Made by a program: the position numbers and the translations under genes
Notes under the pieces: model-generated
Told to the model about the DNA's origin: nothing
What the model saw: the letters and a program-made list of their open reading frames with translations, nothing else
The model's database searches: none
Assembly (NCBI RefSeq): GCF_000382165.1
Contig: NZ_KB907702.1
Span: 1-64,000 of the forward strand
Length of the DNA stretch: 64,000 nucleotides
Origin: Arsukibacterium perlucidum DSM 18276
GTDB lineage: Bacteria > Pseudomonadota > Gammaproteobacteria > Enterobacterales > Alteromonadaceae
Direction: 5' to 3'
Part shown: positions 16,462-24,866 of the stretch, piece by piece
Layout of the letters: each line of letters starts with the position of its first letter
How positions within the stretch are numbered: the first letter of the stretch is position 1

Positions 16462-17781
16462 TTAACCTGCCGCATTAATGGCTAGATCACTGCCTGCTGT
16501 TGCCACTGCAGGCAGCTGCTTTAACAGCATGGCAAAGCTAAGATTGTGCTGCGCAGGTAACTTTACCTTAAGCTGATAGCAAGCGCCGGGCGCCAGTACA
16601 ATGGCGTTATCCTGCTTGTCGCGCAGTGCTTGCAGGGTAAAGCTTTGATTGCCCTCTGGCGTCATCAGCAGCAGGCTATCGCCCACCGCAAACTGGTTTT
16701 TTACTTCAACCAGCGCAAAGCCGTCGCTGTCCTGCCCGCCAATAAACTCACCTACCAATAACTGCTCGCCGGCACTGTGGCTGGTATCGTAATTTTGGGT
16801 GTCCTGCGGTTTATGCCGCCTTAAAAAACCTTCGGTAAAACCGCGGTTGGCCATGCCATCAAGTTCATGTAATAAAGCAGAATCAAAGGTTTTACCGGCC
16901 ACCGCATCATCAATAGCCTGCCGGTATACCTGAGCGGTGCGTGCCACATAATAGGGTGATTTAGTACGGCCTTCTATTTTAAGGGAATGCACCCCCATCG
17001 AGGTCAGAGCCGGCACATGTTCAATAGCCCGTAAGTCTTTCGAGTTCAGAATATAAGTGCCGTGTAAGTCTTCATCAATAGCCATCAGCTCGCCGGGGCG
17101 GCCCTGCTCTTCCAATAGCGCAGGCGTGCTGATCGGTTTAAACTGACCCACTTCATCCTCTGTGGCGGCATGCACCTGATATGGCCAGCGGCAACTGTTG
17201 GTGCAAGCGCCCTGATTCGGGTCACGTTTATTAATATAGCCCGATAACAGGCAGCGGCCGGAATACGCCATACACAGAGCCCCATGCACAAATACTTCCA
17301 GTTCCATCCCGGGTACCTGGCGGCGAATTTCCGCTATTTCTTCCACTGCCAGCTCGCGCGATAAAATAACCCGCTCTACGCCCTGTGCCTGCCAGAATTT
17401 AACAGCCGCCCAGTTTACCGTATTGGCCTGCACTGATAAGTGCAGTGGCTGCTGTGGAAAATGCTGGCGCAGTAAATACACCACGCCGGGGTCGGATACG
17501 ATCAGCGCATCAGGCTTTAACGCGACTACTGGCGCCATATCGTCAATAAAGCTTTTTAACTTACTGTTATGCGGCGCAATATTTACCACCACATAAAACT
17601 TTTTACCCAGCGCATGCGCCTCACTGATGCCGGTGGCAAGCGCAGCTAAATCAAACTCGTTATTACGCACCCGCAGGCTGTAACGGGGTTGACCGGCATA
17701 CACCGCATCGGCGCCGTAGGCAAAAGCCAGCCGCATCGCTTTCAGACTGCCGGCGGGTGACAGTAGTTCAGGTTTTAACAT
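16462..17781 (-). CDS. trhP: U32-family tRNA 5-hydroxyuridine modification protein TrhP (YegQ)
   Basis: A 439-residue U32-family protein (E. coli YegQ is about 450). The start LKPELLSPAGSLKAMRLAFA and the block GRCLLSGYINKRDPNQGACT near residue 168, with further Cys in NSCRWPY, fit the Fe-S-binding U32 core; KIEGRTKSPYYV near 267 is also a family mark. TrhP uses prephenate and iron-sulfur chemistry to hydroxylate U34 of tRNAs, although the family was first labelled peptidase. It is distinct from UbiU and UbiV encoded at 51.6-53.5 kb. Confidence 0.9.
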   Translation of the reverse strand: MLKPELLSPAGSLKAMRLAFAYGADAVYAGQPRYSLRVRNNEFDLAALATGISEAHALGKKFYVVVNIAPHNSKLKSFIDDMAPVVALKPDALIVSDPGVVYLLRQHFPQQPLHLSVQANTVNWAAVKFWQAQGVERVILSRELAVEEIAEIRRQVPGMELEVFVHGALCMAYSGRCLLSGYINKRDPNQGACTNSCRWPYQVHAATEDEVGQFKPISTPALLEEQGRPGELMAIDEDLHGTYILNSKDLRAIEHVPALTSMGVHSLKIEGRTKSPYYVARTAQVYRQAIDDAVAGKTFDSALLHELDGMANRGFTEGFLRRHKPQDTQNYDTSHSAGEQLLVGEFIGGQDSDGFALVEVKNQFAVGDSLLLMTPEGNQSFTLQALRDKQDNAIVLAPGACYQLKVKLPAQHNLSFAMLLKQLPAVATAGSDLAINAAG

Positions 17782-17866
17782 ACGGCCTGCTTATCGTGCT
17801 GCAAAATGGCGGCAATTCTAACGCCTGCTTTTTTACCCGCTTTGATCTGCCGCAAAGCAGCCCCCT

Positions 17867-19471
17867 TTAGCATTGCGTCAGCCCTACCCTGGCTGCCGCT
17901 TTAAAACCAGCAGCAAAGTTATTCAACCGCTCGGTGCGGCTACCTTCGGGCAACATCACTTCAATCAGGCTAAAGCGCCTGCTGCTGTTAAGCGCCAAAC
18001 TAAATGCTTCGCTAAAATCGTCCAGGGTGCTGACCTGCATGCCATTGCCGCCCATGCTGCGCGCCAGCTCAGCATAATGCCAGTTATGCAGATCGGTGCA
18101 GTTAAGACCGGGAGCGAAGGCGTCAATCATGTCCCAGCGCTGGTTATTAAATAAAATAATAATAGGGGCAAAGCCATAACGGGCGCAGTGCCCAAGCTCC
18201 AGCCCGGTCATTAAAAAGGCACCATCGCCTACCATCACCACTGGCCGCAGGCCGGTAACCGCCTGCACCCCAAAGGCAGCGGGCACCGCATAGCCCATTG
18301 AGGCGTAAAAGGCCGGGGCCAGCATTAAACTGGGCGTGGCATGTAACGAGGCAAACAAACAATCACCAATATCAGAAATAAGCGGCACTGTGCATTGCTG
18401 TTCAGCCAATAGCCTGTCTAACTGCTGCACCAGGCTGCTGGCACTGAGTTGCGGCTGCTGGCTCTCGTTTACCAAAGCAGGTGCTGGTACCGGTGCTGCT
18501 ATAGCGCTAAAGGGTGCTAGCGGCTGCTGTAACATAGCGGCTAACAACGGCTTTAATGGCAGCGGATGTTGCTCAAGGCAAAGTACTTTATCAGCAGTAA
18601 ATAGCCCGGCATGAGCGGCAAAGTTGCTATCGGTTTTAATTACGCCAATTTGCAAAATAAGATCAGCATCTTGCAACAACTGGGTCGGTCGGATATCAGT
18701 TTTATCCAGAAAAATACCGCCATATAACGGATGTTGCTGATTAAAACTGGCGCGGCCCATCAGGGTGCTGATAAAAGGAATATTCAGCTGGCTGGCCAAC
18801 GCTTCCAGTTCGGCAACGGCATCAAAGCGTCGCACATCCACCCCGGCCAGAATAACCGGTCGCTTTGCCAGGGCTAAACGCTCAGCTAATTGCGCCACGG
18901 CCAAAGACAGCTGTTCTTGTGGTACGACGGGTGGCTGGTAAGCAGCCGCCAGTCGGGTGTCAAATTGCACCGCATCGCGCGGGATTTCCAGCAGCACAGG
19001 CCGGCTTTGCTCTTTCGCCGTTTTCAGCGCCAGCCGGATATCTGCCCCGGCACGCTCAGGGTTATCTAAGCGCAACTGGATGGCGGTAATTTCTTTATAG
19101 ATATCACGCTGAGAGTCGACCGTTTTTGCCTGATGATGAATTTGCAGGCCACGCTCAATTTCGTTTTGGCTGGGAAAACCGGCAATCACCACTAGCGGCA
19201 CATGCTCAACATAAGCCTGCGCCACGGCATTTACCGCATTCAGCGCGCCAGCGCCATAGGTCAGAATCACCACGGCCGGTGTATTGCTGATCCGCGCCGC
19301 CGCATCGGCGGCAAACACGGCGGACGGTTCATGACTTAAATAGTACAGCGGCAAGTTGCTGCGCTGTTGCAGTTGCTCAAATAACGGCAGCACAAAATCG
19401 CCCGGAATGCCAAATAACTGCTTAACTTCAAAAATCTCAAGCTCATGCAATAGCGCATCAACCAATAACAT
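17867..19471 (-). CDS. indolepyruvate/phenylpyruvate decarboxylase (ThDP-dependent)
   Basis: A 534-residue enzyme of the pyruvate decarboxylase family. ThDP-binding marks are SHEPSAVFAADAAAR near residue 46, with the activating Glu, and the metal motif GDGAFLMTGLELGHCARYG near 414 ending in LFNNQRWDM. The Trp after NNQR and the overall length fit IpdC/PpdC-type decarboxylases acting on aromatic 2-oxo acids, giving aldehydes on the route to indoleacetate or phenylethanol; the substrate is not certain. A single gene, 115 bases from the next gene's stop. Confidence 0.85.
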   Translation of the reverse strand: MLLVDALLHELEIFEVKQLFGIPGDFVLPLFEQLQQRSNLPLYYLSHEPSAVFAADAAARISNTPAVVILTYGAGALNAVNAVAQAYVEHVPLVVIAGFPSQNEIERGLQIHHQAKTVDSQRDIYKEITAIQLRLDNPERAGADIRLALKTAKEQSRPVLLEIPRDAVQFDTRLAAAYQPPVVPQEQLSLAVAQLAERLALAKRPVILAGVDVRRFDAVAELEALASQLNIPFISTLMGRASFNQQHPLYGGIFLDKTDIRPTQLLQDADLILQIGVIKTDSNFAAHAGLFTADKVLCLEQHPLPLKPLLAAMLQQPLAPFSAIAAPVPAPALVNESQQPQLSASSLVQQLDRLLAEQQCTVPLISDIGDCLFASLHATPSLMLAPAFYASMGYAVPAAFGVQAVTGLRPVVMVGDGAFLMTGLELGHCARYGFAPIIILFNNQRWDMIDAFAPGLNCTDLHNWHYAELARSMGGNGMQVSTLDDFSEAFSLALNSSRRFSLIEVMLPEGSRTERLNNFAAGFKAAARVGLTQC

Positions 19472-19588
19472 AACCTACTCCAGTTTTGCGTTGTATAGCG
19501 CGCAGTGTGGTTATTATCGACGTTGCGGATGTTGATGCAGATCAAGCCAGCGCCAGCTTAGGCCGGCGCAAAGGTGGTAGGTGACGAA

Positions 19589-20758
19589 TTATTGTTCCCT
19601 GCAATGTACAGTTTGGCGAAACTCATGTGGGGTGTAACCCACCATCGTTTTAAAAGACCGGGTGAAAGGTCCGACCGAGGCAAAACCGCTTTCCAGGCCA
19701 ACCACTAGTACCGGCCAATGTCCTTTATCGGGATCTGACAGGAGTGTTTTTGCATGCTCAATGCGTAAAGTATTAATAAACTGATTAAAATTGCTGGCAT
19801 GGAACTGTGACCTGAGCAATCTGCTTATGCGGTATTCTGGCACCTCCAACAACCTTGCCAGATCGCTTAACCGCAAATTAGCCTGTAAAAACACCTGTTT
19901 CTGAAATAGCAGTTGCCGGATCTTGTCACAAAGCTGGCTATCCGCCGGAGTTAAGCCCGTTGCTAAAGAGTCATGCTGCGCAGGCTCAACCTGGATATTT
20001 ATTACTGCGTCTGCAGTACTTTGTGACTGAACACAAAGGGGCTTATTAAAGCGGCAATAAATTAGCCATTGTGTCACCACTAGTATGGTTAAAGCCGCAA
20101 CAGCGCTAAGTAAATCATGCTGCAACGCAGCCCCCTCGGCTGGCAGCCATATTTTTGCGATAACACCAAAAATTGCAATAGCGCCACCATAGGTAGCCAG
20201 AAACAGCTGCCGATGCCAGCGTTCAGCACCGCAGGCCTGGCTATAACCCCGACAACCTTCCCAGAGCGTTAGCATTAAAATGGCGGAAGACAGCAAGATT
20301 AGCAGCTCTTTACAAACAACACGGGCCGAAGCCAGAAGTGTTTGACTTGCCGGCCAGAATTGTTGCAGTAACTGCATGGCCTGCAAGCTTATTATTAATA
20401 AGCCAATCGCAGCGGCAACCAGAATATGCCGCAATAAAATAGCCCTGCCTTGCCGGAACAACGCCCGGGCCACCAGCCAATAGCCGTTGCAAGTCATGCA
20501 AATGCCCATCGCCAGCAAATACTGGTAAAAACCAAAGCCGTCACCACCAAGGCGTTTAACCGCCATAATAGCCATAGAACCACTAAACGCAGCAAATAAC
20601 AGATGCACCAGCTGTTTTTGCCGCACAAAGAGTTGGCTGCACACCAACGCAAAACTGACAACCAACAACACTAGATGAATAGTCTGATACACCGTGCATC
20701 CCCCACAAGCCTCAACGCTTAATGCTAACAGTTGCTTTAAGTTGGCGTCAAAGTGCAA
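19589..20758 (-). CDS. membrane-bound AraC-family transcriptional regulator
   Basis: A 389-residue protein. The first 230 residues contain about seven hydrophobic helices, and the C-terminal 100 are an AraC DNA-binding domain: LSDLARLLEVPEYRISRLLR near 295 is the first helix-turn-helix and ESGFASVGPFTRSFKTMVGY near 350, with TPHEFR, is the second. Such membrane-tethered regulators sense an envelope or extracellular signal. It is divergent from the DUF2306 gene, which it may control. Confidence 0.88.
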   Translation of the reverse strand: MHFDANLKQLLALSVEACGGCTVYQTIHLVLLVVSFALVCSQLFVRQKQLVHLLFAAFSGSMAIMAVKRLGGDGFGFYQYLLAMGICMTCNGYWLVARALFRQGRAILLRHILVAAAIGLLIISLQAMQLLQQFWPASQTLLASARVVCKELLILLSSAILMLTLWEGCRGYSQACGAERWHRQLFLATYGGAIAIFGVIAKIWLPAEGAALQHDLLSAVAALTILVVTQWLIYCRFNKPLCVQSQSTADAVINIQVEPAQHDSLATGLTPADSQLCDKIRQLLFQKQVFLQANLRLSDLARLLEVPEYRISRLLRSQFHASNFNQFINTLRIEHAKTLLSDPDKGHWPVLVVGLESGFASVGPFTRSFKTMVGYTPHEFRQTVHCREQ

Positions 20759-20996
20759 TTATCTTTTTTGCTGATTGCTATGTTACAAAAAGTAACAGCT
20801 TTAAAAACCTTATTCAGAACATAAAACCATGCGCCGAATTCCAAATTCAGCGCGATAAGGGGCGTATTGGCTGGCAGGATGCCAGCGTTTCAAAGGAACA
20901 AGACGTCAGATCATGTTAAACGAAAATAAAGTGGCTATGCCGATGATATATAGCAACCAGTGCCGGATATATACCCGCAAAATTCAAGGAAACACA

Positions 20997-21833
20997 ATGA
21001 CCGATATTACAATTGACGCCAACACGCCTGTGCGCCAGAAGCGTAGACCAGACTGGCTTACCCTCTCCGCAAAAACCTGGTTTATCGTCACAGCCATCGG
21101 CCAGTGGCTGTTCGTGACTTATATCGCGGGCTATTACGGCCTGCGGTTTGTCGGAGATGGCGTAGGCGGCTTTGCAGGAACCCATCTGGCAAATGGCTTT
21201 ATCGCAGGAGACAGCATTGGCAATATAGCGCTGGCAATCCATATTCTGGTGGCGGGCCTGATTATTGCCGCTGGCCAAATCCAGCTGGTGCCGGCCATCC
21301 GTAATAAGCTACCCCTACTGCACCGTAGCAGCGGCTGGTTCTTTATGATCGCTTCGGTGATTGTCAGCATCGCTGGAGTTTACCTCACCTGGTCACGGGA
21401 GCGGGTCATCGGTTCACTGATCCAAGATATTGGCGTCACCGGCAGCGGGGTGCTGGTAATGCTTTTTGTGCCCATCGCCCTTTACTATGCAATCAAACGC
21501 AATTTTGCCGCACACCGTCGCTGGGCACTGCGGCTGTTTCTGGTGGTAAGCGCTGTATGGTTTCTGCGATTGATGGTATTTGGCTGGTTTATCGCTACAG
21601 GCGGCATCGGCATCGACGGCAAAACCTTCACCGGCCCATTCCTCGAAGTGGTGTCCTTTGCCCAATATTTGCTGCCGTTAGCGGTGCTGGAACTGTATTT
21701 CTGGGCCAGCAAGCCTAAAAACAAACGATACCAGAGTGCCGTGGCCAGTCTCATCTTTGTAGTTTGCGCCGCGATGGCTATAGGTGTATTTGCGATCAGC
21801 AGTGCTTCATGGATCCCCAAGATCGGCGCATAG
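20997..21833 (+). CDS. DUF2306 membrane protein
   Basis: A 278-residue membrane protein with about eight hydrophobic helices. The block LLHRSSGWFFMIASVIVSIA near residue 100 is typical of DUF2306, where an HR..G motif follows a conserved helix. ATG 20997 has CAAGGA upstream and is preferred over an upstream start at 20913. It faces the AraC regulator and precedes a frameshifted gene of similar type. Function unknown. Confidence 0.75.
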   Translation: MTDITIDANTPVRQKRRPDWLTLSAKTWFIVTAIGQWLFVTYIAGYYGLRFVGDGVGGFAGTHLANGFIAGDSIGNIALAIHILVAGLIIAAGQIQLVPAIRNKLPLLHRSSGWFFMIASVIVSIAGVYLTWSRERVIGSLIQDIGVTGSGVLVMLFVPIALYYAIKRNFAAHRRWALRLFLVVSAVWFLRLMVFGWFIATGGIGIDGKTFTGPFLEVVSFAQYLLPLAVLELYFWASKPKNKRYQSAVASLIFVVCAAMAIGVFAISSASWIPKIGA

Positions 21834-21913
21834 CACAACTATTAACTGCGGCGCGGGCATTAAAAGGCACAGCTATGTCTTTTGCAGTTTAAACAAATAA
21901 CGGAGGTTGTATT

Positions 21914-22569
21914 GTGCTTACTTACTTGCATATTTTGACAGGCACGGTTGCACTTGTTAGCGGTGCTTTAAGTTTTGCTGTAACGAAAGGCAGCAATTTA
22001 CATAGAAAATTCGGGCTTACTTTTGTTCTGTCAATGATCGTTATGGCTAGCTCTGGGGCTCTGCTGGCGTTTATCGGCAAAGAAACTCTCAATATGATTG
22101 CCGGACTTGTCACATTTTATCTTGTTACTACCGCTTTTTAGCCGTTCATCCGCCAAAAAAACAAGCAAAAATAGTACATTCAGTATTTATGATTTTGGGC
22201 TTTGTCATTGGCATTTACGCAATTTATATCGGTTTAAGCTCATTGCACAATGGTAAAGATTCAATCGACGGCAAACCTATTGCAGTAATTATTGTGTTTG
22301 GTTCGATATCGCTTTTGGCAGCAATTTCAGATATCCGCCAGATAACAAGAGGAAGACTTAGTCGCAAATCGCAGTTAGTTCGCCACGTTTGGCGGATAGG
22401 TTTTACCATGCTTATCGCGACAGTCTCTTTTTTTCTTGGGCAGTCTCAGATTATTCCCGAACCAATCAGAAATGTCATTACACTTGTGGGACCCGTTTTG
22501 CTGGTGCTATGTTTTACGACGTATTGGGTTATAAGGGTAAGTATTTGGGGCTTAACAAGGCGGCCATAG
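21914..22569 (+). pseudogene. DUF2306-like membrane protein, split by a 1-base frameshift
   Basis: Translation begins at GTG 21914 after CGGAGG and gives MLTYLHILTGTVALVSGALS then NLHRKFG, a hydrophobic protein like its upstream neighbour. It ends at a TAG at 22139 right after a run of five T (22135-22139). With six T the frame would continue AFLAVHPPKKQAKIVHSVFM into the frame open to 22569, giving one protein of about 219 residues with evenly spaced membrane helices. The lesion is either a real mutation, a phase-variable tract or a homopolymer sequencing error. Function unknown. Confidence 0.8.
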
Positions 22570-22587
22570 CTAGGGCCGACAGTTTAC

Positions 22588-22620
22588 AGGGCGCCCACTT
22601 TTATAAACCTTAGGCGCCCT
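22588..22620. repeat. GGCGCC palindrome repeat, copy 1
   Basis: AGGGCGCC (22588-22595) and GGCGCCCT (22613-22620) pair perfectly around a 17-base AT-rich loop, between the frameshifted gene and the convergent moeA. It is one of three similar elements in the window (also 26525 and 36517), each at a gene 3' end, and may act as a two-way terminator although no long U tract follows. Confidence 0.6.
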
Positions 22621-22632
22621 TACGTTCGTGGA

Positions 22633-23892
22633 TTAACGCAATAAATCTGAAAACGGCAGTATGGAGACCCTTTCCCCGGCAGGTAGACTGCCACTTTCAC
22701 GCTCCAGCACAATATAACAGTTGGCATTGGCGATAGAGCTCAGCATGCCCGAGCTTTGGCTGCCGAGGGTTTTGACATTCAGGCCATCTTCACCCTGCCA
22801 GCACCAGCCGCGCTGATAATCTGCCCTACCCGGCTGCTTTTTCAATGGCTCATTGCACACTGCTTGCAGCAAAGCCGGCGTATTGTCGGCTAATTCACCA
22901 CTGAGTTTACGCAGCACCGGCTGCACTAACTGCTCCAGGGTTACCACGGCCGCTACCGGATTACCTGGCAAGCCAAAGAACCAGCAGTTATTCAGTTTAC
23001 CAAAGGCGAACGGCTTACCCGGTTTTATTGCCACCTGCCAGAAATTGATTTGGCCAAGCTTATTGAGAATTTTCCGGGTATAATCGGCTTCGCCTACCGA
23101 CACGCCGGCACTGGTAATAAGCACATCGGCCTGGGTCATCGCCTTGCCAAAAGCTTGCTCTATCGCGGCTAAATCGTCTGGTAGCAAGCCTAAATCTACT
23201 ACTTCTACGCCAAGGCGCTGCAACATGGCGGCCATTACGAAGCGGTTACTGTCGTAGATATGGCCTGGCACCAACTGCTGCCCCGGTGGCAGTAACTCAT
23301 CGCCAGTAGAAAATATGGCGACTTTAAGCCGACGCTTAACTTTGATGCTGGCAAAGCCTAATGACGCCAGCAAGCCCAGATCGGCTGGCCGTACTTTGTG
23401 CCCGGCAGCAAATACTTGCTGGCCTTCGGCGATATCTTCACCGGCGCGGCGCACATGCTCAGCAACTGAAGGCTGGAACTGACACAATATCGTTTGCTTA
23501 TGCTCAATTTCTGTAAGCTCAACCTGCTCTTGCATCACCACAGTATCCAGCCCGGATGGCAGCACAGCACCGGTGGTGATACGCACGCAACAGCCTGCAG
23601 GCACGCTATCGGTAAAGGCATGGCCAGCCAAAGCGACGCCCACCACCAACAATGGCTGGCCAGGTTTCACCTCAGCCGCGCGCAGCGCATAGCCGTCCAT
23701 TGCCGCATTGTCATAGCCCGGCACATTAATCGTTGAACAAACCGGCTCAGCCAACACCCGATCTAAAGCCTTGCTTAACGTTACGGCTTCCTGCTGCTGC
23801 ACTGGCAGCACCTGTGCTAACATTTGCTGGATCGCCTGTTCAGCGCTTAACATTTTTGGCGTTTGGATTTTTTCATGCTGGGGCATTGGCAT
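22633..23892 (-). CDS. moeA: molybdopterin molybdenumtransferase MoeA
   Basis: A 419-residue enzyme that inserts molybdate into adenylated molybdopterin. Marks include VPGYDNAAMDGYALR near residue 58, RITTGAVLPSGLDTV near 105, FSTGDELLPPG near 194 and the MoaB/Mog-like domain with TSAGVSVGEADY near 261 and GLPGNPVAAVVT near 314. The start codon overlaps the narL stop (ATGA), so cofactor insertion is translationally coupled to the nitrate response regulator, an unusual arrangement. Gene length is normal. Confidence 0.95.
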   Translation of the reverse strand: MPMPQHEKIQTPKMLSAEQAIQQMLAQVLPVQQQEAVTLSKALDRVLAEPVCSTINVPGYDNAAMDGYALRAAEVKPGQPLLVVGVALAGHAFTDSVPAGCCVRITTGAVLPSGLDTVVMQEQVELTEIEHKQTILCQFQPSVAEHVRRAGEDIAEGQQVFAAGHKVRPADLGLLASLGFASIKVKRRLKVAIFSTGDELLPPGQQLVPGHIYDSNRFVMAAMLQRLGVEVVDLGLLPDDLAAIEQAFGKAMTQADVLITSAGVSVGEADYTRKILNKLGQINFWQVAIKPGKPFAFGKLNNCWFFGLPGNPVAAVVTLEQLVQPVLRKLSGELADNTPALLQAVCNEPLKKQPGRADYQRGWCWQGEDGLNVKTLGSQSSGMLSSIANANCYIVLERESGSLPAGERVSILPFSDLLR

Positions 23893-24545
23893 CAGGCTTT
23901 CGCTCCTTGCTGGTTTACCATCCAGACAGCCGCCTCTACCCGCGAGCGCAGGCCAAGCTTTTTCAGCAGATGTTTAACATGCACTTTTACCGTACCATCG
24001 GAAATATCCAGCTCACGGGCAATCAATTTATTGCTTAAGCCCTTGGCGATAAAACTGAGAATTTCATGCTCACGGTTGGTCAGGCTATTTAATTCAGCCG
24101 ACGTTTTTACTGCCGGGCGGCGCAGCGCTGTGGCCAGCACCTGGGTAATGGCTTCACTTAGCACCATTTTGCCGGTGAGCGCCCGCTTAATTTGCTCCAG
24201 CAGTATTTCCGGATCGCTGTCTTTTAGCAGGTAACCGTCAGCACCGTTGCTGATGGCATTAACCACATCTTCATCAGCGTCTGATACGGTCAGCATCACA
24301 ATGCGCGAGCTGACGCCTTCGTCCCGCATCTTTTTTAAGGTGGCAATACCATCCATGCCCTGCATATTTAAATCCAGAATAATTAAATCCGGGTCAAGCT
24401 CTACCGCCATTGGAATGGCCTCTGCCCCGCTACTGGCCTCAGCAATCACTTCCAGCTCATCTTCCAGCGCCAGTAACTGCTTTAACCCCTTGCGCAATAA
24501 CGGGTGATCATCGACCAACATAATGCTGGATTTTTGCTCTGACAT
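23892..24545 (-). CDS. narL: nitrate/nitrite response regulator NarL
   Basis: A 217-residue response regulator. The receiver domain has VDDHPLL near residue 11 and phospho-acceptor Asp58 in LIILDLNMQGMDG; the LuxR-type DNA-binding domain runs from LTNREHEILSFIAKGLSNKL near 150 to the end. ATG 24545 is preceded by TTGGAG and is preferred over a TTG four codons upstream. Phosphorylated by NarX (26.6 kb), it would activate narK and narGHJI. An FNR-type box at 24610 and TAATAG at 24580-24585 form a likely promoter. Confidence 0.93.
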   Translation of the reverse strand: MSEQKSSIMLVDDHPLLRKGLKQLLALEDELEVIAEASSGAEAIPMAVELDPDLIILDLNMQGMDGIATLKKMRDEGVSSRIVMLTVSDADEDVVNAISNGADGYLLKDSDPEILLEQIKRALTGKMVLSEAITQVLATALRRPAVKTSAELNSLTNREHEILSFIAKGLSNKLIARELDISDGTVKVHVKHLLKKLGLRSRVEAAVWMVNQQGAKA

Positions 24546-24609
24546 GTCGCTCTCCAAGACTTAACAATGTAGCTTTGTGCTATTAGCTTATAACAAGCCA
24601 GAGCGAACT

Positions 24610-24623
24610 TTGATATAAATCAG
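24610..24623 (-). promoter_or_regulatory. FNR-type box for narL-moeA
   Basis: TTGATATAAATCAG matches TTGAT-N4-ATCAA at 9 of 10 fixed bases. On the minus strand, TAATAG at 24580-24585 would be a -10 element placing the box near -42, the class II FNR position. Confidence 0.65.
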
Positions 24624-24698
24624 TAAAATGACAGATCAGCATATTTTCTCCTGCTGCCAGCTGCCGTCTGACAACCACCAAAAGAAAACACTATGTAA

Positions 24699-24712
24699 TT
24701 GATAAAATTCAA
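24699..24712 (+). promoter_or_regulatory. FNR-type box upstream of narK
   Basis: TTGATAAAATTCAA matches TTGAT-N4-ATCAA at 9 of 10 fixed bases, 155 bases before the narK start. No clear -10 was found at the standard distance. Confidence 0.55.
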
Positions 24713-24737
24713 CATTAAAAACTCAGCATTCAACACT

Positions 24738-24753
24738 TACCACTTTGTAGGTA
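24738..24753 (+). promoter_or_regulatory. NarL-type 7-2-7 heptamer pair upstream of narK
   Basis: TACCACT-TT-GTAGGTA is an inverted pair matching TACYYMT-N2-AKRRGTA at all but one base in each half. It lies 114 bases before the narK start and nearly repeats the site in front of narG. Confidence 0.6.
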
Positions 24754-24866
24754 CCTCTAACTAACCCTCTGGCTTTGCTGACTAACTCCGAAGATCCATT
24801 GTGACATTGGCTGCAGCGCTGCATAGTTCCCAAAGCTAAATTTGCTGTTCTCAACAGGAGTTAACT

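Noticed and set aside
16462-17781. Reading the U32-family proteins here as peptidases
   Set aside because: Conserved Cys clusters and neighbours (yfhL; ubiT, hemN) fit the Fe-S hydroxylases TrhP, UbiU and UbiV; no protease active site is visible.
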